NCBI GenBank assembly: GCA_050953085.1
Contig: JBMNLX010000005.1
Coordinates: 454,268 to 518,267, forward strand
Length of the DNA stretch: 64,000 nt
Direction: 5' to 3'
Origin: UBA3946 sp002385755
Lineage (GTDB): Bacteria > Bacillota_I > Bacilli_A > ML615J-28 > CAG-698
Shown: positions 1 to 11,329 of the stretch, one piece after another
How positions within the stretch are numbered: the first letter of the stretch is position 1
Layout: every line of letters begins with the position of its first letter
The notes under the pieces: model-generated
What the model was told of the DNA's origin: nothing
The model's input: the letters and a program-made list of their open reading frames with translations, nothing else
The model's database searches: none
Position numbers and translations under genes: made by a program

Positions 1-382
1 GGTGACAAACCGGATGAAGGTGAGGATGACGTCAAATCATCATGCCCCTTATGATCTGGGCTACACGCGTGCTACAATGGCCGGTACAATGAGTCGCGAA
101 GCCGCGAGGCGGAGCTAATCTCAAAAAGCCGGTCTCAGTTCGGATTGTAGTCTGCAACTCGACTACATGAAGTCGGAATCGCTAGTAATCGCGAATCAGA
201 ATGTCGCGGTGAATACGTTCTCGAGTCTTGTACACACCGCCCGTCACACCACGAGAGTTTGTAATACCCGAAACCGGTGGCCTAACCGCAAGGGGGGAGC
301 CGTCTAAGGTAGGATGAATGATTGGGGTGAAGTCGTAACAAGGTATCCCTACGAGAACGTGGGGATGGATCACCTCCTTTCT
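1..382 (+). rRNA. rrs: 16S ribosomal RNA, 3' part
   Basis: This is the 3' end of the small-subunit rRNA; the 5' part lies outside the window. Recognisable conserved segments include the 1400 region (TTGTACACACCGCCCGTCAC, 229-248), the helix 45 region and the anti-Shine-Dalgarno tail CACCTCCTTTCT at 371-382. That tail fits the GGAGG-type ribosome binding sites seen in front of most genes here. The end is set by analogy to Bacillus 16S and may be off by a few bases. Confidence 0.97.
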
Positions 383-526
383 AAGGAGAAAGGTTTAAAT
401 AACTTATTTCTTTGATATTCTCTCCACCCGTGTTCTATTTAGTTTTGAAAGACTTTGTTGTCTTTCGCGTTTATATAATAGATCTTTGAAAATTGAATAG
501 TACTTGTCGCAAAGTAAAAAAAATAA
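383..526 (+). other. 16S-23S spacer with 23S processing stem
   Basis: The spacer is short and holds no tRNA gene. Positions 489-504 (AAAATTGAATAGTACT) are perfectly complementary over 16 bp to 3404-3419 just after the 23S gene. The two flanks can therefore form the long stem that RNase III-type enzymes cut to release pre-23S rRNA. The pairing is seen directly; the processing role follows from known rrn operons. Confidence 0.8.
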
Positions 527-3395
<2,869 letters not shown>

Positions 3396-3429
3396 ATTTA
3401 GCGAGTACTATTCAATTTTGAAAGAAAAG

Positions 3430-3544
3430 TTTGGTGTTGTTGGCGAAATGGATACACCTGTTCCCATCCCGAACACAGAAGTTAAGCATTTCAGCGCCGA
3501 TGATAGCCGGGCGCTTGCCCCGCAAAAGTAGGTCATCGCCAAGC
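3430..3544 (+). rRNA. rrf: 5S ribosomal RNA
   Basis: A 115-base gene starting TTTGGTG and ending GCCAAGC, with the conserved core CCCGAACACAGAAGTTAAG and the typical 5'/3' end pairing. It lies 34 bases after the 23S gene, as usual for a 16S-23S-5S operon. The tRNA genes that follow are probably transcribed with it. Confidence 0.95.
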
Positions 3545-3575
3545 TTTCTTTCTATTATATTAAGCTTAAAATCGC

Positions 3576-3652
3576 GCCTCCGTAGCTCAGCTGGTTAGAG
3601 CACATGACTGTTAATCATGGGGTCATAGGTTCGAATCCTATTGGGGGCGCCA
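3576..3652 (+). tRNA. tRNA-Asn (GTT)
   Basis: Cloverleaf with acceptor GCCTCCG pairing to TGGGGGC, D arm TAGCTCAG, anticodon loop CTGTTAA (anticodon GTT), T loop TTCGAAT and encoded CCA. Distal gene of the rrn operon. Confidence 0.95.
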
Positions 3653-3659
3653 TTTATTT

Positions 3660-3736
3660 GGCCCGTTGGAGAAGCGGTTTAACTCACAAGCCTTTCACGC
3701 TTGCATACACGGGTTCGAATCCCGTACGGGTCACCA
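3660..3736 (+). tRNA. tRNA-Glu (TTC)
   Basis: Acceptor GGCCCGT pairs with ACGGGTC; the anticodon is TTC within CCTTTCACG; the T loop is TTCGAAT and CCA is encoded. It lies 7 bases after tRNA-Asn, last gene of the rrn transcript. Confidence 0.93.
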
Positions 3737-3763
3737 ATCGCTTATGATTTTATTATTATAGAT

Positions 3764-3788
3764 AAAGCCGTTAACGCGGCTTTTTTTC
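3764..3788 (+). terminator. rrn operon terminator
   Basis: Hairpin AAAGCCG-ttaacg-CGGCTTT followed by a run of T, directly after tRNA-Glu. Typical intrinsic terminator closing the rRNA-tRNA transcript. Confidence 0.85.
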
Positions 3789-3793
3789 TTTTC

Positions 3794-3822
3794 TTTACAA
3801 TGAAAAATGATTAAGTTATAAT
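3794..3822 (+). promoter_or_regulatory. Sigma-A type promoter for the P1 peptidase gene
   Basis: TTTACA (3794-3799), 17-base spacer, TATAAT (3817-3822). It sits just after the rrn terminator and 25 bases before the chosen start codon. Confidence 0.75.
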
Positions 3823-3847
3823 ATTCGTAAGGTTAGCGAGGTTGAAG

Positions 3848-5245
3848 ATGAAAAATTTGCGTGTTAAATACCATAAAACAATTGCGCCGTCGCTGCGGGC
3901 GATAATAGAAAATTTGCCGGAATACAATCCCGATGCGGAATATCACGTTATTACCGTTGGCGATTATAATAATCCCGAAGCTTTTATCATAATTGAGAGC
4001 GCGGATAAAAAATTGCATATTGTTGATATTCTCGTTAAGGGGGATGAGCAGGCGGCGGCTATCGTCTTTCGCTTGATTTTGATCGCCGCGATCACGCGGA
4101 ATGATATAACGTACCGCCGTCCGGTATTTCACCCCATGCTTGAAAGGGTCGGCGCGCCGGAAAAAGTCGGCGATATATATTATTTGCGGTATCGTGATAT
4201 AAAAAGATATATAAAAATCGGTTCATACCCCACGGGAAAAAATAATAAGATTACCGATGTTTCGGACGTGGCCGTCGGGCACTTCACGCTTGAATCCGGC
4301 GAAGTCAACACGGGAATCACGGCCGTATTACCGCATCGAGAAAATATTTTTCGGGAAAAGGTCTATGCGGGCTCACACGTGTTTAACGGCTTCGGCAAGT
4401 CCCTGGGATTAATTCAAATCGAGGAGTTGGGAACGATTGAAACGCCGATTTTGCTTACCAACACCTTAAGCGTCGGCGCTGTCGCCGACGGTCTTATCAG
4501 TTATATGCTTAAGCTTGACCCGGCGATTGCGGACACGACGGGAACCGTCAATCCTTTGATTTTGGAATGTAACGACGGATACTTAAACGATATCCGCGCG
4601 CTCGCGCTGACCAAAAAGGACGTTTATAAGGCGCTCGAAGCGTCGGGGCGCGACTTTGAACAGGGAGCCGTCGGCGCCGGGACGGGGATGCGTTGCCTGG
4701 GGTTTAAGGGAGGCATCGGCTCCTCTTCCCGCGTTATTGAAATCGCGGGGAAACCTTATACGCTCGGCGTGTTGGTTAATTCCAACTTTCAAGGCGGAAG
4801 CTATCAAAATCTGAGAATAAAGGGCCGGAATGTCGGCGAGTTGTTGACGGGAGAAGGCGACGGTTCGGAAGACCAAGGCTCGATTATCGTCGTTATCGCG
4901 ACTGATTTGCCGCTTGACGCCCGGCAACTGAAAAGAGTCGCCAGGCGAGCGGAGCTCGGTATCGGCAATACCGGCGGTTTCGCGTCGCACGGAAGCGGCG
5001 ATATTATCGTCGCGTTTTCCGTCGCTGATAGGTATAAACATTTTCCCGAGGAACCCGTGTTTTCGCGCGAGCTGCTTCACGATGAATATTTAAATCATGT
5101 TTTCCGGGCTACCGTCGAGGCGACGGAAGAAGCGATAATTAATTCCATGCTCTTTGCGCGCCCCGTTATAGGATACCGCGGAAGGTTCGCTCCCGCCCTT
5201 TCCCGACACATAGAATTATTTGACGATTTATTGATTACGAAATAA
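3848..5245 (+). CDS. P1 family (S58, DmpA-like) peptidase with extra N-terminal domain
   Basis: Residues from about 135 onward match the P1/S58 peptidase family (DmpA, BapA), Ntn-type hydrolases that self-cleave before a nucleophilic Ser/Thr and act as aminopeptidases or amidases. The motif GGIGSSSR is present and puts the predicted nucleophile at Ser292. DVAVGHFTL and the GAGTGM segment before the cleavage site also fit the family. The first 130 residues are not part of the usual enzyme and look like a separate alpha/beta domain, faintly GNAT-like. I use ATG 3848, because the Shine-Dalgarno GAGG (3837-3840) has proper spacing to it; TTG 3842 is also in frame. The racemase gene follows 30 bases later, probably in one operon. 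No signal peptide, so cytoplasmic. Substrate unknown. Confidence 0.85.
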   Translation: MKNLRVKYHKTIAPSLRAIIENLPEYNPDAEYHVITVGDYNNPEAFIIIESADKKLHIVDILVKGDEQAAAIVFRLILIAAITRNDITYRRPVFHPMLERVGAPEKVGDIYYLRYRDIKRYIKIGSYPTGKNNKITDVSDVAVGHFTLESGEVNTGITAVLPHRENIFREKVYAGSHVFNGFGKSLGLIQIEELGTIETPILLTNTLSVGAVADGLISYMLKLDPAIADTTGTVNPLILECNDGYLNDIRALALTKKDVYKALEASGRDFEQGAVGAGTGMRCLGFKGGIGSSSRVIEIAGKPYTLGVLVNSNFQGGSYQNLRIKGRNVGELLTGEGDGSEDQGSIIVVIATDLPLDARQLKRVARRAELGIGNTGGFASHGSGDIIVAFSVADRYKHFPEEPVFSRELLHDEYLNHVFRATVEATEEAIINSMLFARPVIGYRGRFAPALSRHIELFDDLLITK

Positions 5246-5275
5246 TTAATCCCGACGGGAGAAAGGAAGATAAAA

Positions 5276-5977
5276 ATGTATGAGGTCGGCATTATCGGCG
5301 GGATGGGGCCCGATTCTTCCCGAGAATTATTATCCCGGATTATTATGTATACCGACGCCAAAAGCGACCAGGAGCATGTTCCAATATGCTTATTAAACAT
5401 TCCCGACATCCCCGATCGGACCGCGGCCTTGCTTAAAGGCGGCGCCTCGCCCGTTCCCGCGTTAAACGCCGCGATACGCGACTTGATTAAACTCGGGGCG
5501 AAAAGATATATTATTTGTTGCAACACCGCGCATTATTTCGCGCCGGAATTAATTAAAAGCGAAAAAATCGCTTTTATTGACATGGTGAGCGAGACGGTCG
5601 GCTATATTAAAGAGAAAAGGATTAAAGAAATCGCTGTTCTCGGAACCGAGGGGGTAAAAACGGGCGGGGTGTATTCGCGCGCGCTCGCGAACGCGGGAAT
5701 AGCGGAGATAGACGTTAGTCCTGTTCAGAATGAAGTTAGCGCGATAATCTACGGCATAAAGGGCGGCGGCGAGCTTGCCGGTTACGCGCGGAGGTTGGAT
5801 AAGGTTATCGAAGCTATTTCGAAAACAACTGCCGGCGTTCCTTTTTTGCTTGGATGCACGGAGTTATCGCTTCTTAGCAAATACGCGCGGGATAAGATTG
5901 CGATTATTGACCCCCTTGATATAACGGCCAAAAAGGCGATACAATACGCGGGATATAAGATAAAACCGGTTGAATAA
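5276..5977 (+). CDS. Aspartate/glutamate racemase family protein
   Basis: A 233-residue protein of the Asp/Glu racemase superfamily, which inverts amino acids without cofactor using two cysteines. It starts with the family's IIGGMGPDSS. Both catalytic cysteines are in place: Cys82 in CNTAH and Cys194 in GCTELS. The length is normal for an aspartate racemase (RacD-like), so D-Asp for peptidoglycan or signalling is a reasonable guess. Substrate cannot be read from the sequence. The Shine-Dalgarno GGGAGAAAGG precedes ATG 5276, and the gene is 30 bases after the P1 peptidase. Pairing of a peptidase active on D- or beta-peptides with a racemase would be functionally sensible, but that link is inference. 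Confidence 0.85.
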   Translation: MYEVGIIGGMGPDSSRELLSRIIMYTDAKSDQEHVPICLLNIPDIPDRTAALLKGGASPVPALNAAIRDLIKLGAKRYIICCNTAHYFAPELIKSEKIAFIDMVSETVGYIKEKRIKEIAVLGTEGVKTGGVYSRALANAGIAEIDVSPVQNEVSAIIYGIKGGGELAGYARRLDKVIEAISKTTAGVPFLLGCTELSLLSKYARDKIAIIDPLDITAKKAIQYAGYKIKPVE

Positions 5978-5982
5978 AAAAG

Positions 5983-6031
5983 AAAAAGACCTTGGTTGAC
6001 GTTAGGTTAAGCGCGATCAGAGTCTTTTTTC
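5983..6031 (+). terminator. Probable terminator after the racemase gene
   Basis: AAAAAGAC (5983-5990) can pair with GTCTTTTT (6022-6029), and T residues follow. The loop is long (about 31 bases), so the call is moderate. Confidence 0.5.
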
Positions 6032-6082
6032 TATTATTCTCAATATAGTCGATTTATCCGCTTTTTTTGCGTTATGCATTGC

Positions 6083-6111
6083 TTGCATAAGGGGTTTTGT
6101 TATGCTATAAT
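6083..6111 (+). promoter_or_regulatory. Promoter of the giant lipoprotein gene
   Basis: TTGCAT (6083-6088), 17-base spacer, TATAAT (6106-6111) with a TG dinucleotide one base upstream of the -10 box (extended -10). The start codon is 38 bases downstream of the -10 box. Confidence 0.7.
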
Positions 6112-6148
6112 ATAAGATGTAAACGTTTGATTAAGGAAAGGAGAATGT

Positions 6149-9100
6149 ATGACCAAATCAAACAAGTATTTAAAATTTCTTTTTGTGTTCTTGTTTTTGT
6201 TCATGGTCTTTGGCCTGGCGGCTTGCGATAACGCCGATAAGAAGGCGGCACAAGCGGTTGACAGCGCCATAGAAGCTCTTCCCGCGGAAGTCACGTTAGC
6301 TGACGAGGAAGCTATACTGTCCGCGCGGGAAGAGTATGACAAACTAACGGACAAGCAAAAAGAACTGGTTACCAAACTTGAGATTTTGGAAAGCAAAGAG
6401 TCCGAATTACAAGACTTAAAAGACATCAAAGCTGTGGAGGATTTGATTGCCGCTATTCCAGAAACGGTAACCTTGGCTGATCAAGCAAAAATTCAGGCGG
6501 CGCGAACGGCGTATAACGCTTTAAGTTCGGCGTTACAATCCAGAGTTTCTAACCTTGAGGATTTGGAAGACGCCGAAGAAGCATATCAAGAGCTGGTCGC
6601 GTCACAACAAGCAGTCGATGCGGTTATCGATTTAATTGACGATCTTCCCGACGCGGAAGACGCGACTCTTGATGATGAAGAAGATGTTAATGATGCTAAA
6701 GCGGCTTTCGACGCTCTAAAAGAGAACGAAAAAGAGCAAGTAACCAATGTTGATAAACTCAACGCTTTGATTGCTAAAATAGCGCAATTAAAAGCTGATC
6801 AAGAAGATAGAGACGCGGCCGAAGCCGTTGACCTGATGATCGCGCTCCTGCCCGTTTTGGTTCAACTTGCCGATAAGGAATTGGTGGAGGAAGCGAGAGC
6901 CGCGTATGACGCGCTTACCGAAACGCAAAAAGCTTTGATTACCGGCTTGGATAAACTTGAGGCCGCCGAGACAAGAATCGTGGATTTGGAAGCCGCAAAA
7001 GTAGTTATCGACATGATCGCGGCGTTGCCGGAAACTCTCGCCTTGGATGACGAAGACGACGTTATCGCGGCTAGAGAGGCATATGAAGCTTTGTCGGAAG
7101 TAAGAAAAAGCATGGTTACCAACCTCGATCTTTTACGCGCCAAAGAAGAAGAATTGGAGATTCTGAAGAATCCGGATCTCGCGGTGCTTAATCCTTTGAT
7201 TAAACAAATTCCCGATCAAATTATTGACGATTTCACCTTCCCGACAGCCGAAGGCGTAACTTGGAGTTATAAAGATGGCGAAGATGATTCGCTCTTCGAT
7301 CTGGAAGCCGGAATACTGTTAAAGACTTCGTTCGAGACCGCGTTGAGAACGATCGAGGTCAGCTATGGCGAAACGACCCTCGAATTGGTCATTAACTTCG
7401 GCGTGGTTAAGGAAGACTTTACCCCGATATTCTATGTCGGCGGCGCCGCTGCTGATAAGCCCGCGGAAGGAAACAACTGGGACGGCTACGGAACCTGGGA
7501 TAAGCAATTGGCGAAGACCGGGTTCGGCGGATATTTGATCGAATACGGAAATAAAGTCTACTTCATTTCCAAAGACGCGTTCATCCCGCTGGTTGGCACC
7601 GAAGAGAACGAGCATCTCGACCGCGAAACGTTAAGACCGCTCGGCATGAACGGCCAGGATTCTCGTAACAATCTGGGCTTGATCAACGGTATACCCACCG
7701 AATATGCGGGAACGGCTGCCCTCTATTATAACGCCGGCGACGTACCCATCAAGTTCTACGGATGCGATACCTACGGCCGGGTTAACGCGGTATTCGCCGG
7801 ATACGGCAAAGTCGTGTTCTCGAGACAGGAAGACGGCTCCTACAAAGTCGGTCCGATGATTCCCGACCACGGCGAAGGCGATGATGTCGGTACGAAGGCA
7901 GGCAGTTACATCATCACCCTGAACCCCGGTGATTACCTGTGGACGCCGCACACCTGGGAAACCGACTACAACAACTCCGGTTTCGGTACGCGGCTTTGCT
8001 CCGCTCAGGGTGTTCTGACGGAAAACTCGCCGATCACTGTCAAGAAGTTCAAGTTCGTTCAGGAATTTGAAGTCGAATACAACCTTGACGGCGGTACGAA
8101 CAATCCCGGCAACCCGGCGAAGATCAAGAACTATGAGTTGCCGTTTACTCTAAAGGATCCCGTTAAGGAAGGCTATAAATTCCTTGGCTGGTATACGAAG
8201 GCCGATTTCTCCGGCGATCCGGTTGAAAAATTGGAAGAATTGACCGGCAAAGTTAAACTATACGCGAAATGGGAAGCGATTGATTACGACATTACATATG
8301 AACTTGACGGCGGCGAAAACGATCCCGACAATCCGGATAAGTATAATATTGCTGAATTGCCGTTGACATTGAAAGACCCCGTCAAGGAGGGATATAATTT
8401 CCTTGGCTGGTTCGACAACGCCGATTTCGCGGGCGATCCGCTTGAGCAATTGGATGGCGTAAGCGGCGATATTACTCTTTACGCCAAATGGGAAGAAACG
8501 GAATATACCATCACGTATGAAACTAACGGCGGAGCGTTCGTTTATCCGACAAAACAAGAAATGATCGAAGCTTTCCTTCGTGATTTCTATGACTTTGTAA
8601 GTCCTGAAGAAAGCTTATCCGACTTCATGCACGGCGTCGGCAAAACATCCGGTTATGACGGGACATGGCATTCAAGCCATAAGGCGAAAATTTACGCGGG
8701 CGCGCGGCCGACCGAGGTCAACGAAGACTATTTCATTTCTTCCGCCAAGTATATGGAGAAATGGTTGCCTTTCTTTGACATGATGGATGAGTTTGTAAAG
8801 ATTAATCCGGCTCAAAGTTTCTGGGGCGGGACATGGACCGGCAATATCAGAATTAGGCAATATATTATTAACGAATTGCCGGGTCCCGCTTGGACCGAAG
8901 AAGATATGAACATGATGCCGGATCCGCTTATCCAATACGCGCCGATAAGCGTCTTCACGGCTTTTACGGAAGACTTTGATTTGCCGGTTCCGCACCGCGA
9001 CGGATTCGTCTTCGGCGGATGGTTTGACAATCCCGCTTTTGACGGCGAGAAAATTTCCAAGGTAGCGGAAGGCACGAAAGAAAACCTAACATTATATGCT

Positions 9101-10135
9101 AGGTGGCTAACGACCATTGACGCCGAAGTTGATTACAACGTCGCGCTTAACGCTTCTCACGGCACTTATTACATTAAAGTAACGGTACCGGGTGAAAGCC
9201 TTGACAAGGATAGCGTTGATTCGATTTATGTCATTATGGAAGCGGGAACTTTTGTCGAACCGCGGGCGTTGACTCCCGACACCGACGCAATGATGTGGTT
9301 CGGGGTAGCCAAGTTCGACGGCTTAATGTATAAAGAAGCCGGAAAATACGGCTATGAAGTAACGCGCAAAGACGGCACCTCGTATCAATTCTTCTTTGAT
9401 TACGACCCGGAAGAGGTCGTAGGATTACCGGAGAGAATCGAGGCTGAAGTTGATTACAACGCCGTATACAACGAATCGCATGAGAGATGGTATATAAAAG
9501 TCACTCCGGGAGAACCGCTTGACGAAAACAGTATTAAATCGATTAAGACGATCAAAGAAGCGGGAGAATATCTTGCCGAACCCAAGGTTCTCGTTCCCGA
9601 TACCGACACGGTTCTGTGGTTTGGCGTCGCCGACGAAACGGGTGATTTGGGATACAAAGAAGCCGGCGAGTATGCTTTTCTTGTGACTCGCAAGGATGGC
9701 AGCAAATATGTTTTCAAGTTTGATTATGATCCCGAAGAAGTCGAAGGGGTAATACCTAACATCCAGGCCGTAAGAGATGCGTCAGTAGGAACCGATGTAT
9801 ATACTCAAGGAGTTGTTACTTCCGTTATCGGTAATAATGCGTTTATCCAGGACGGAAGCGCGGGTATTTATCTCTATTTAGGGAGCAACTCATCTTATGC
9901 GGACATTCTTGTTGTCGGCAATTTGGTCAGGGTAAACGGAAAACGAGCCGTATTTAATAGTCTGGTTCAAATCAGTAATATTTCTTCTATAGAACTTGTA
10001 GCTACCGAACAGGAATTGCCGGAAGCCGTCGTGTTTGAGGATGATGTGGACCTTTCCGATTTGCGTGACCTGCAAGGCTCGTTAGTCAGCCTAAAAGGTT
10101 TTGCAGATCAAAACCATTCCTTCCATCGGCACTAG
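6149..10135 (+). CDS. Giant multidomain surface lipoprotein, N-terminal part (frameshifted)
   Basis: An open frame of 1,328 codons with Shine-Dalgarno AAAGGAG. Lipoprotein signal peptide with lipobox LAAC (Cys26), so anchored to the outer face of the membrane. Residues about 33-345 are five copies of a 55-65 residue helical repeat with the core LPxxVTLxDExxIxxAR and QKxLVTxLxxL. After a beta-rich region (350-640) come three InlB B-type (Listeria-Bacteroides) repeats, starting near residues 643, 712 and 786 with the GGW(Y/F) and LYAKWE signatures. The third repeat carries a large insert. Two about 105-residue repeats (from 990 and 1099) ending FDYDPEEV follow, then an OB-fold-like domain of the type found in secreted nucleases. 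That domain is cut at about codon 1317: dropping one T from the TTTT run 10099-10102 joins it in frame to the ORF at 10101. Likely an adhesin or substrate-binding surface protein; function unknown. Confidence 0.85.
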   Translation: MTKSNKYLKFLFVFLFLFMVFGLAACDNADKKAAQAVDSAIEALPAEVTLADEEAILSAREEYDKLTDKQKELVTKLEILESKESELQDLKDIKAVEDLIAAIPETVTLADQAKIQAARTAYNALSSALQSRVSNLEDLEDAEEAYQELVASQQAVDAVIDLIDDLPDAEDATLDDEEDVNDAKAAFDALKENEKEQVTNVDKLNALIAKIAQLKADQEDRDAAEAVDLMIALLPVLVQLADKELVEEARAAYDALTETQKALITGLDKLEAAETRIVDLEAAKVVIDMIAALPETLALDDEDDVIAAREAYEALSEVRKSMVTNLDLLRAKEEELEILKNPDLAVLNPLIKQIPDQIIDDFTFPTAEGVTWSYKDGEDDSLFDLEAGILLKTSFETALRTIEVSYGETTLELVINFGVVKEDFTPIFYVGGAAADKPAEGNNWDGYGTWDKQLAKTGFGGYLIEYGNKVYFISKDAFIPLVGTEENEHLDRETLRPLGMNGQDSRNNLGLINGIPTEYAGTAALYYNAGDVPIKFYGCDTYGRVNAVFAGYGKVVFSRQEDGSYKVGPMIPDHGEGDDVGTKAGSYIITLNPGDYLWTPHTWETDYNNSGFGTRLCSAQGVLTENSPITVKKFKFVQEFEVEYNLDGGTNNPGNPAKIKNYELPFTLKDPVKEGYKFLGWYTKADFSGDPVEKLEELTGKVKLYAKWEAIDYDITYELDGGENDPDNPDKYNIAELPLTLKDPVKEGYNFLGWFDNADFAGDPLEQLDGVSGDITLYAKWEETEYTITYETNGGAFVYPTKQEMIEAFLRDFYDFVSPEESLSDFMHGVGKTSGYDGTWHSSHKAKIYAGARPTEVNEDYFISSAKYMEKWLPFFDMMDEFVKINPAQSFWGGTWTGNIRIRQYIINELPGPAWTEEDMNMMPDPLIQYAPISVFTAFTEDFDLPVPHRDGFVFGGWFDNPAFDGEKISKVAEGTKENLTLYARWLTTIDAEVDYNVALNASHGTYYIKVTVPGESLDKDSVDSIYVIMEAGTFVEPRALTPDTDAMMWFGVAKFDGLMYKEAGKYGYEVTRKDGTSYQFFFDYDPEEVVGLPERIEAEVDYNAVYNESHERWYIKVTPGEPLDENSIKSIKTIKEAGEYLAEPKVLVPDTDTVLWFGVADETGDLGYKEAGEYAFLVTRKDGSKYVFKFDYDPEEVEGVIPNIQAVRDASVGTDVYTQGVVTSVIGNNAFIQDGSAGIYLYLGSNSSYADILVVGNLVRVNGKRAVFNSLVQISNISSIELVATEQELPEAVVFEDDVDLSDLRDLQGSLVSLKGFADQNHSFHRH

Positions 10136-11120
10136 CGCTTATACCGTTATCGTGACCAACGGCACGGTTGATGTTGAAATTCGCGTCGATAAATATATTG
10201 CCGAATTCAATGATGTAAAAGCGTTAATGAATTCCTTGATTGCAGGTCAATATGTTGACTGGATTGATATACCCGTGGGAGAATACAATGGCACCCCTCA
10301 ACTAATGATTTCCACCGTCAGTCAAGCGGACGTTACCGCATTAGACGATGATGTTGTCGCGCAACTGATCGCCGATGAAATCGAGTCTTTATATGACGGA
10401 AAAATATATCCGATGGGTGGCAAAATTGAACTGATTACGAGTATCGAAGCGTTTGCGGGCACAATCACCTGGGCAACAACTAGCCCTCTTATCGATGTTG
10501 AAAACGGCGATATCGGTACGGTTGAGGAAGACGCCGTTGTCCAACTCACCGCGACAATAACAGTTGGCGAAGCGACGCTTGAGAAGATCGTTTCCGTGAC
10601 GGTTAAGTTTGTAGAAACGGATTTGCTTTATGAGTTCGACTTTGAATCAGGAGGCGGTACGTCTTATCCGGAGGAAGGCACTTACTCCTTCAACAACCTG
10701 GTTGACAATTCTGATTTTGAGGTAAATGTACACCGCATCTCGGCACAAACGACTGGTGCCGTAGAAGGAGCGACTAGAGCGCTCGTCATATCTCCGAGAA
10801 TAGGCGGAACAAATGACGGCACCGCTTGGGCGGAATTTGATTTTGGCGAAACCGTTGTAAAACAAATGGAATTTGACTGCTACTTCTGGAATTCCAGCGC
10901 CAAACAATACTTCACAAAATGTGAACTACAGGTTAAAGACGGAGACGAATGGGTAACCGTCCTTGACATATTGGAAGAATTGGGCGATTCTCTGGATATC
11001 AACACATTCACGGTTTATGACCTAGAGGGCTCGCTTTTCAGGTTTTATGCCGAAGGCGGGAAAGTGGTGAAAATGATGCCAGAATTCTGGTGGACAATCT
11101 TAAGGTTTTCGCGTAATTAA
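10101..11120 (+). CDS. C-terminal part of the giant surface lipoprotein (frameshifted)
   Basis: This frame has no ribosome binding site and starts inside the preceding gene. Its first residues (LQIKTIPSIGTSAYTVIV) complete the OB-fold cut in the upstream frame, so it is the distal part of the same gene. An Ig-like segment and a jelly-roll-like C-terminal domain (from about 10620) follow. A second lesion lies near the end. Adding one A to the AAAA run 11070-11073 changes the tail to NDARILVDNL..., a typical last strand for such domains, with a stop at 11114-11116. With both corrections the protein would be about 1,655 residues. Either a pseudogene, a contingency gene, or two sequencing errors. 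Confidence 0.75.
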   Translation: MQIKTIPSIGTSAYTVIVTNGTVDVEIRVDKYIAEFNDVKALMNSLIAGQYVDWIDIPVGEYNGTPQLMISTVSQADVTALDDDVVAQLIADEIESLYDGKIYPMGGKIELITSIEAFAGTITWATTSPLIDVENGDIGTVEEDAVVQLTATITVGEATLEKIVSVTVKFVETDLLYEFDFESGGGTSYPEEGTYSFNNLVDNSDFEVNVHRISAQTTGAVEGATRALVISPRIGGTNDGTAWAEFDFGETVVKQMEFDCYFWNSSAKQYFTKCELQVKDGDEWVTVLDILEELGDSLDINTFTVYDLEGSLFRFYAEGGKVVKMMPEFWWTILRFSRN

Positions 11121-11126
11121 ACGGAT

Positions 11127-11168
11127 AAAAAGAGTGTTAGCGGTTTTCGCTGACACTCTTTTTTTTAG
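11127..11168 (+). terminator. Terminator after the giant lipoprotein gene
   Basis: Strong 12-bp hairpin AGAGTGTTAGCG-gttt-CGCTGACACTCT followed by eight T residues. Confidence 0.9.
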
Positions 11169-11270
11169 TTGTCATAGGGAAAATGAAGTTAAAACACCGG
11201 ATAAACAGGTTATAATTTTTGATAATTAACAAAATAATATAAGCGCATTGAACAATATAATTTTTTTAGA

Positions 11271-11299
11271 TTGCATATGTAAAATGGTTGTGTTATAAT
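11271..11299 (+). promoter_or_regulatory. Promoter of the thioredoxin-like/ABC operon
   Basis: TTGCAT (11271-11276), 17-base spacer, TATAAT (11294-11299), 31 bases before ATG 11330. Confidence 0.7.
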
Positions 11300-11329
11300 A
11301 ATTAAGGCAATAAAAAGGAGGTTTTCTTG

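Noticed and set aside
6118..6131. cre-like (catabolite control) site before the giant lipoprotein gene
   Set aside because: Only the left half and the central CG fit the consensus; the right half fails at three positions.
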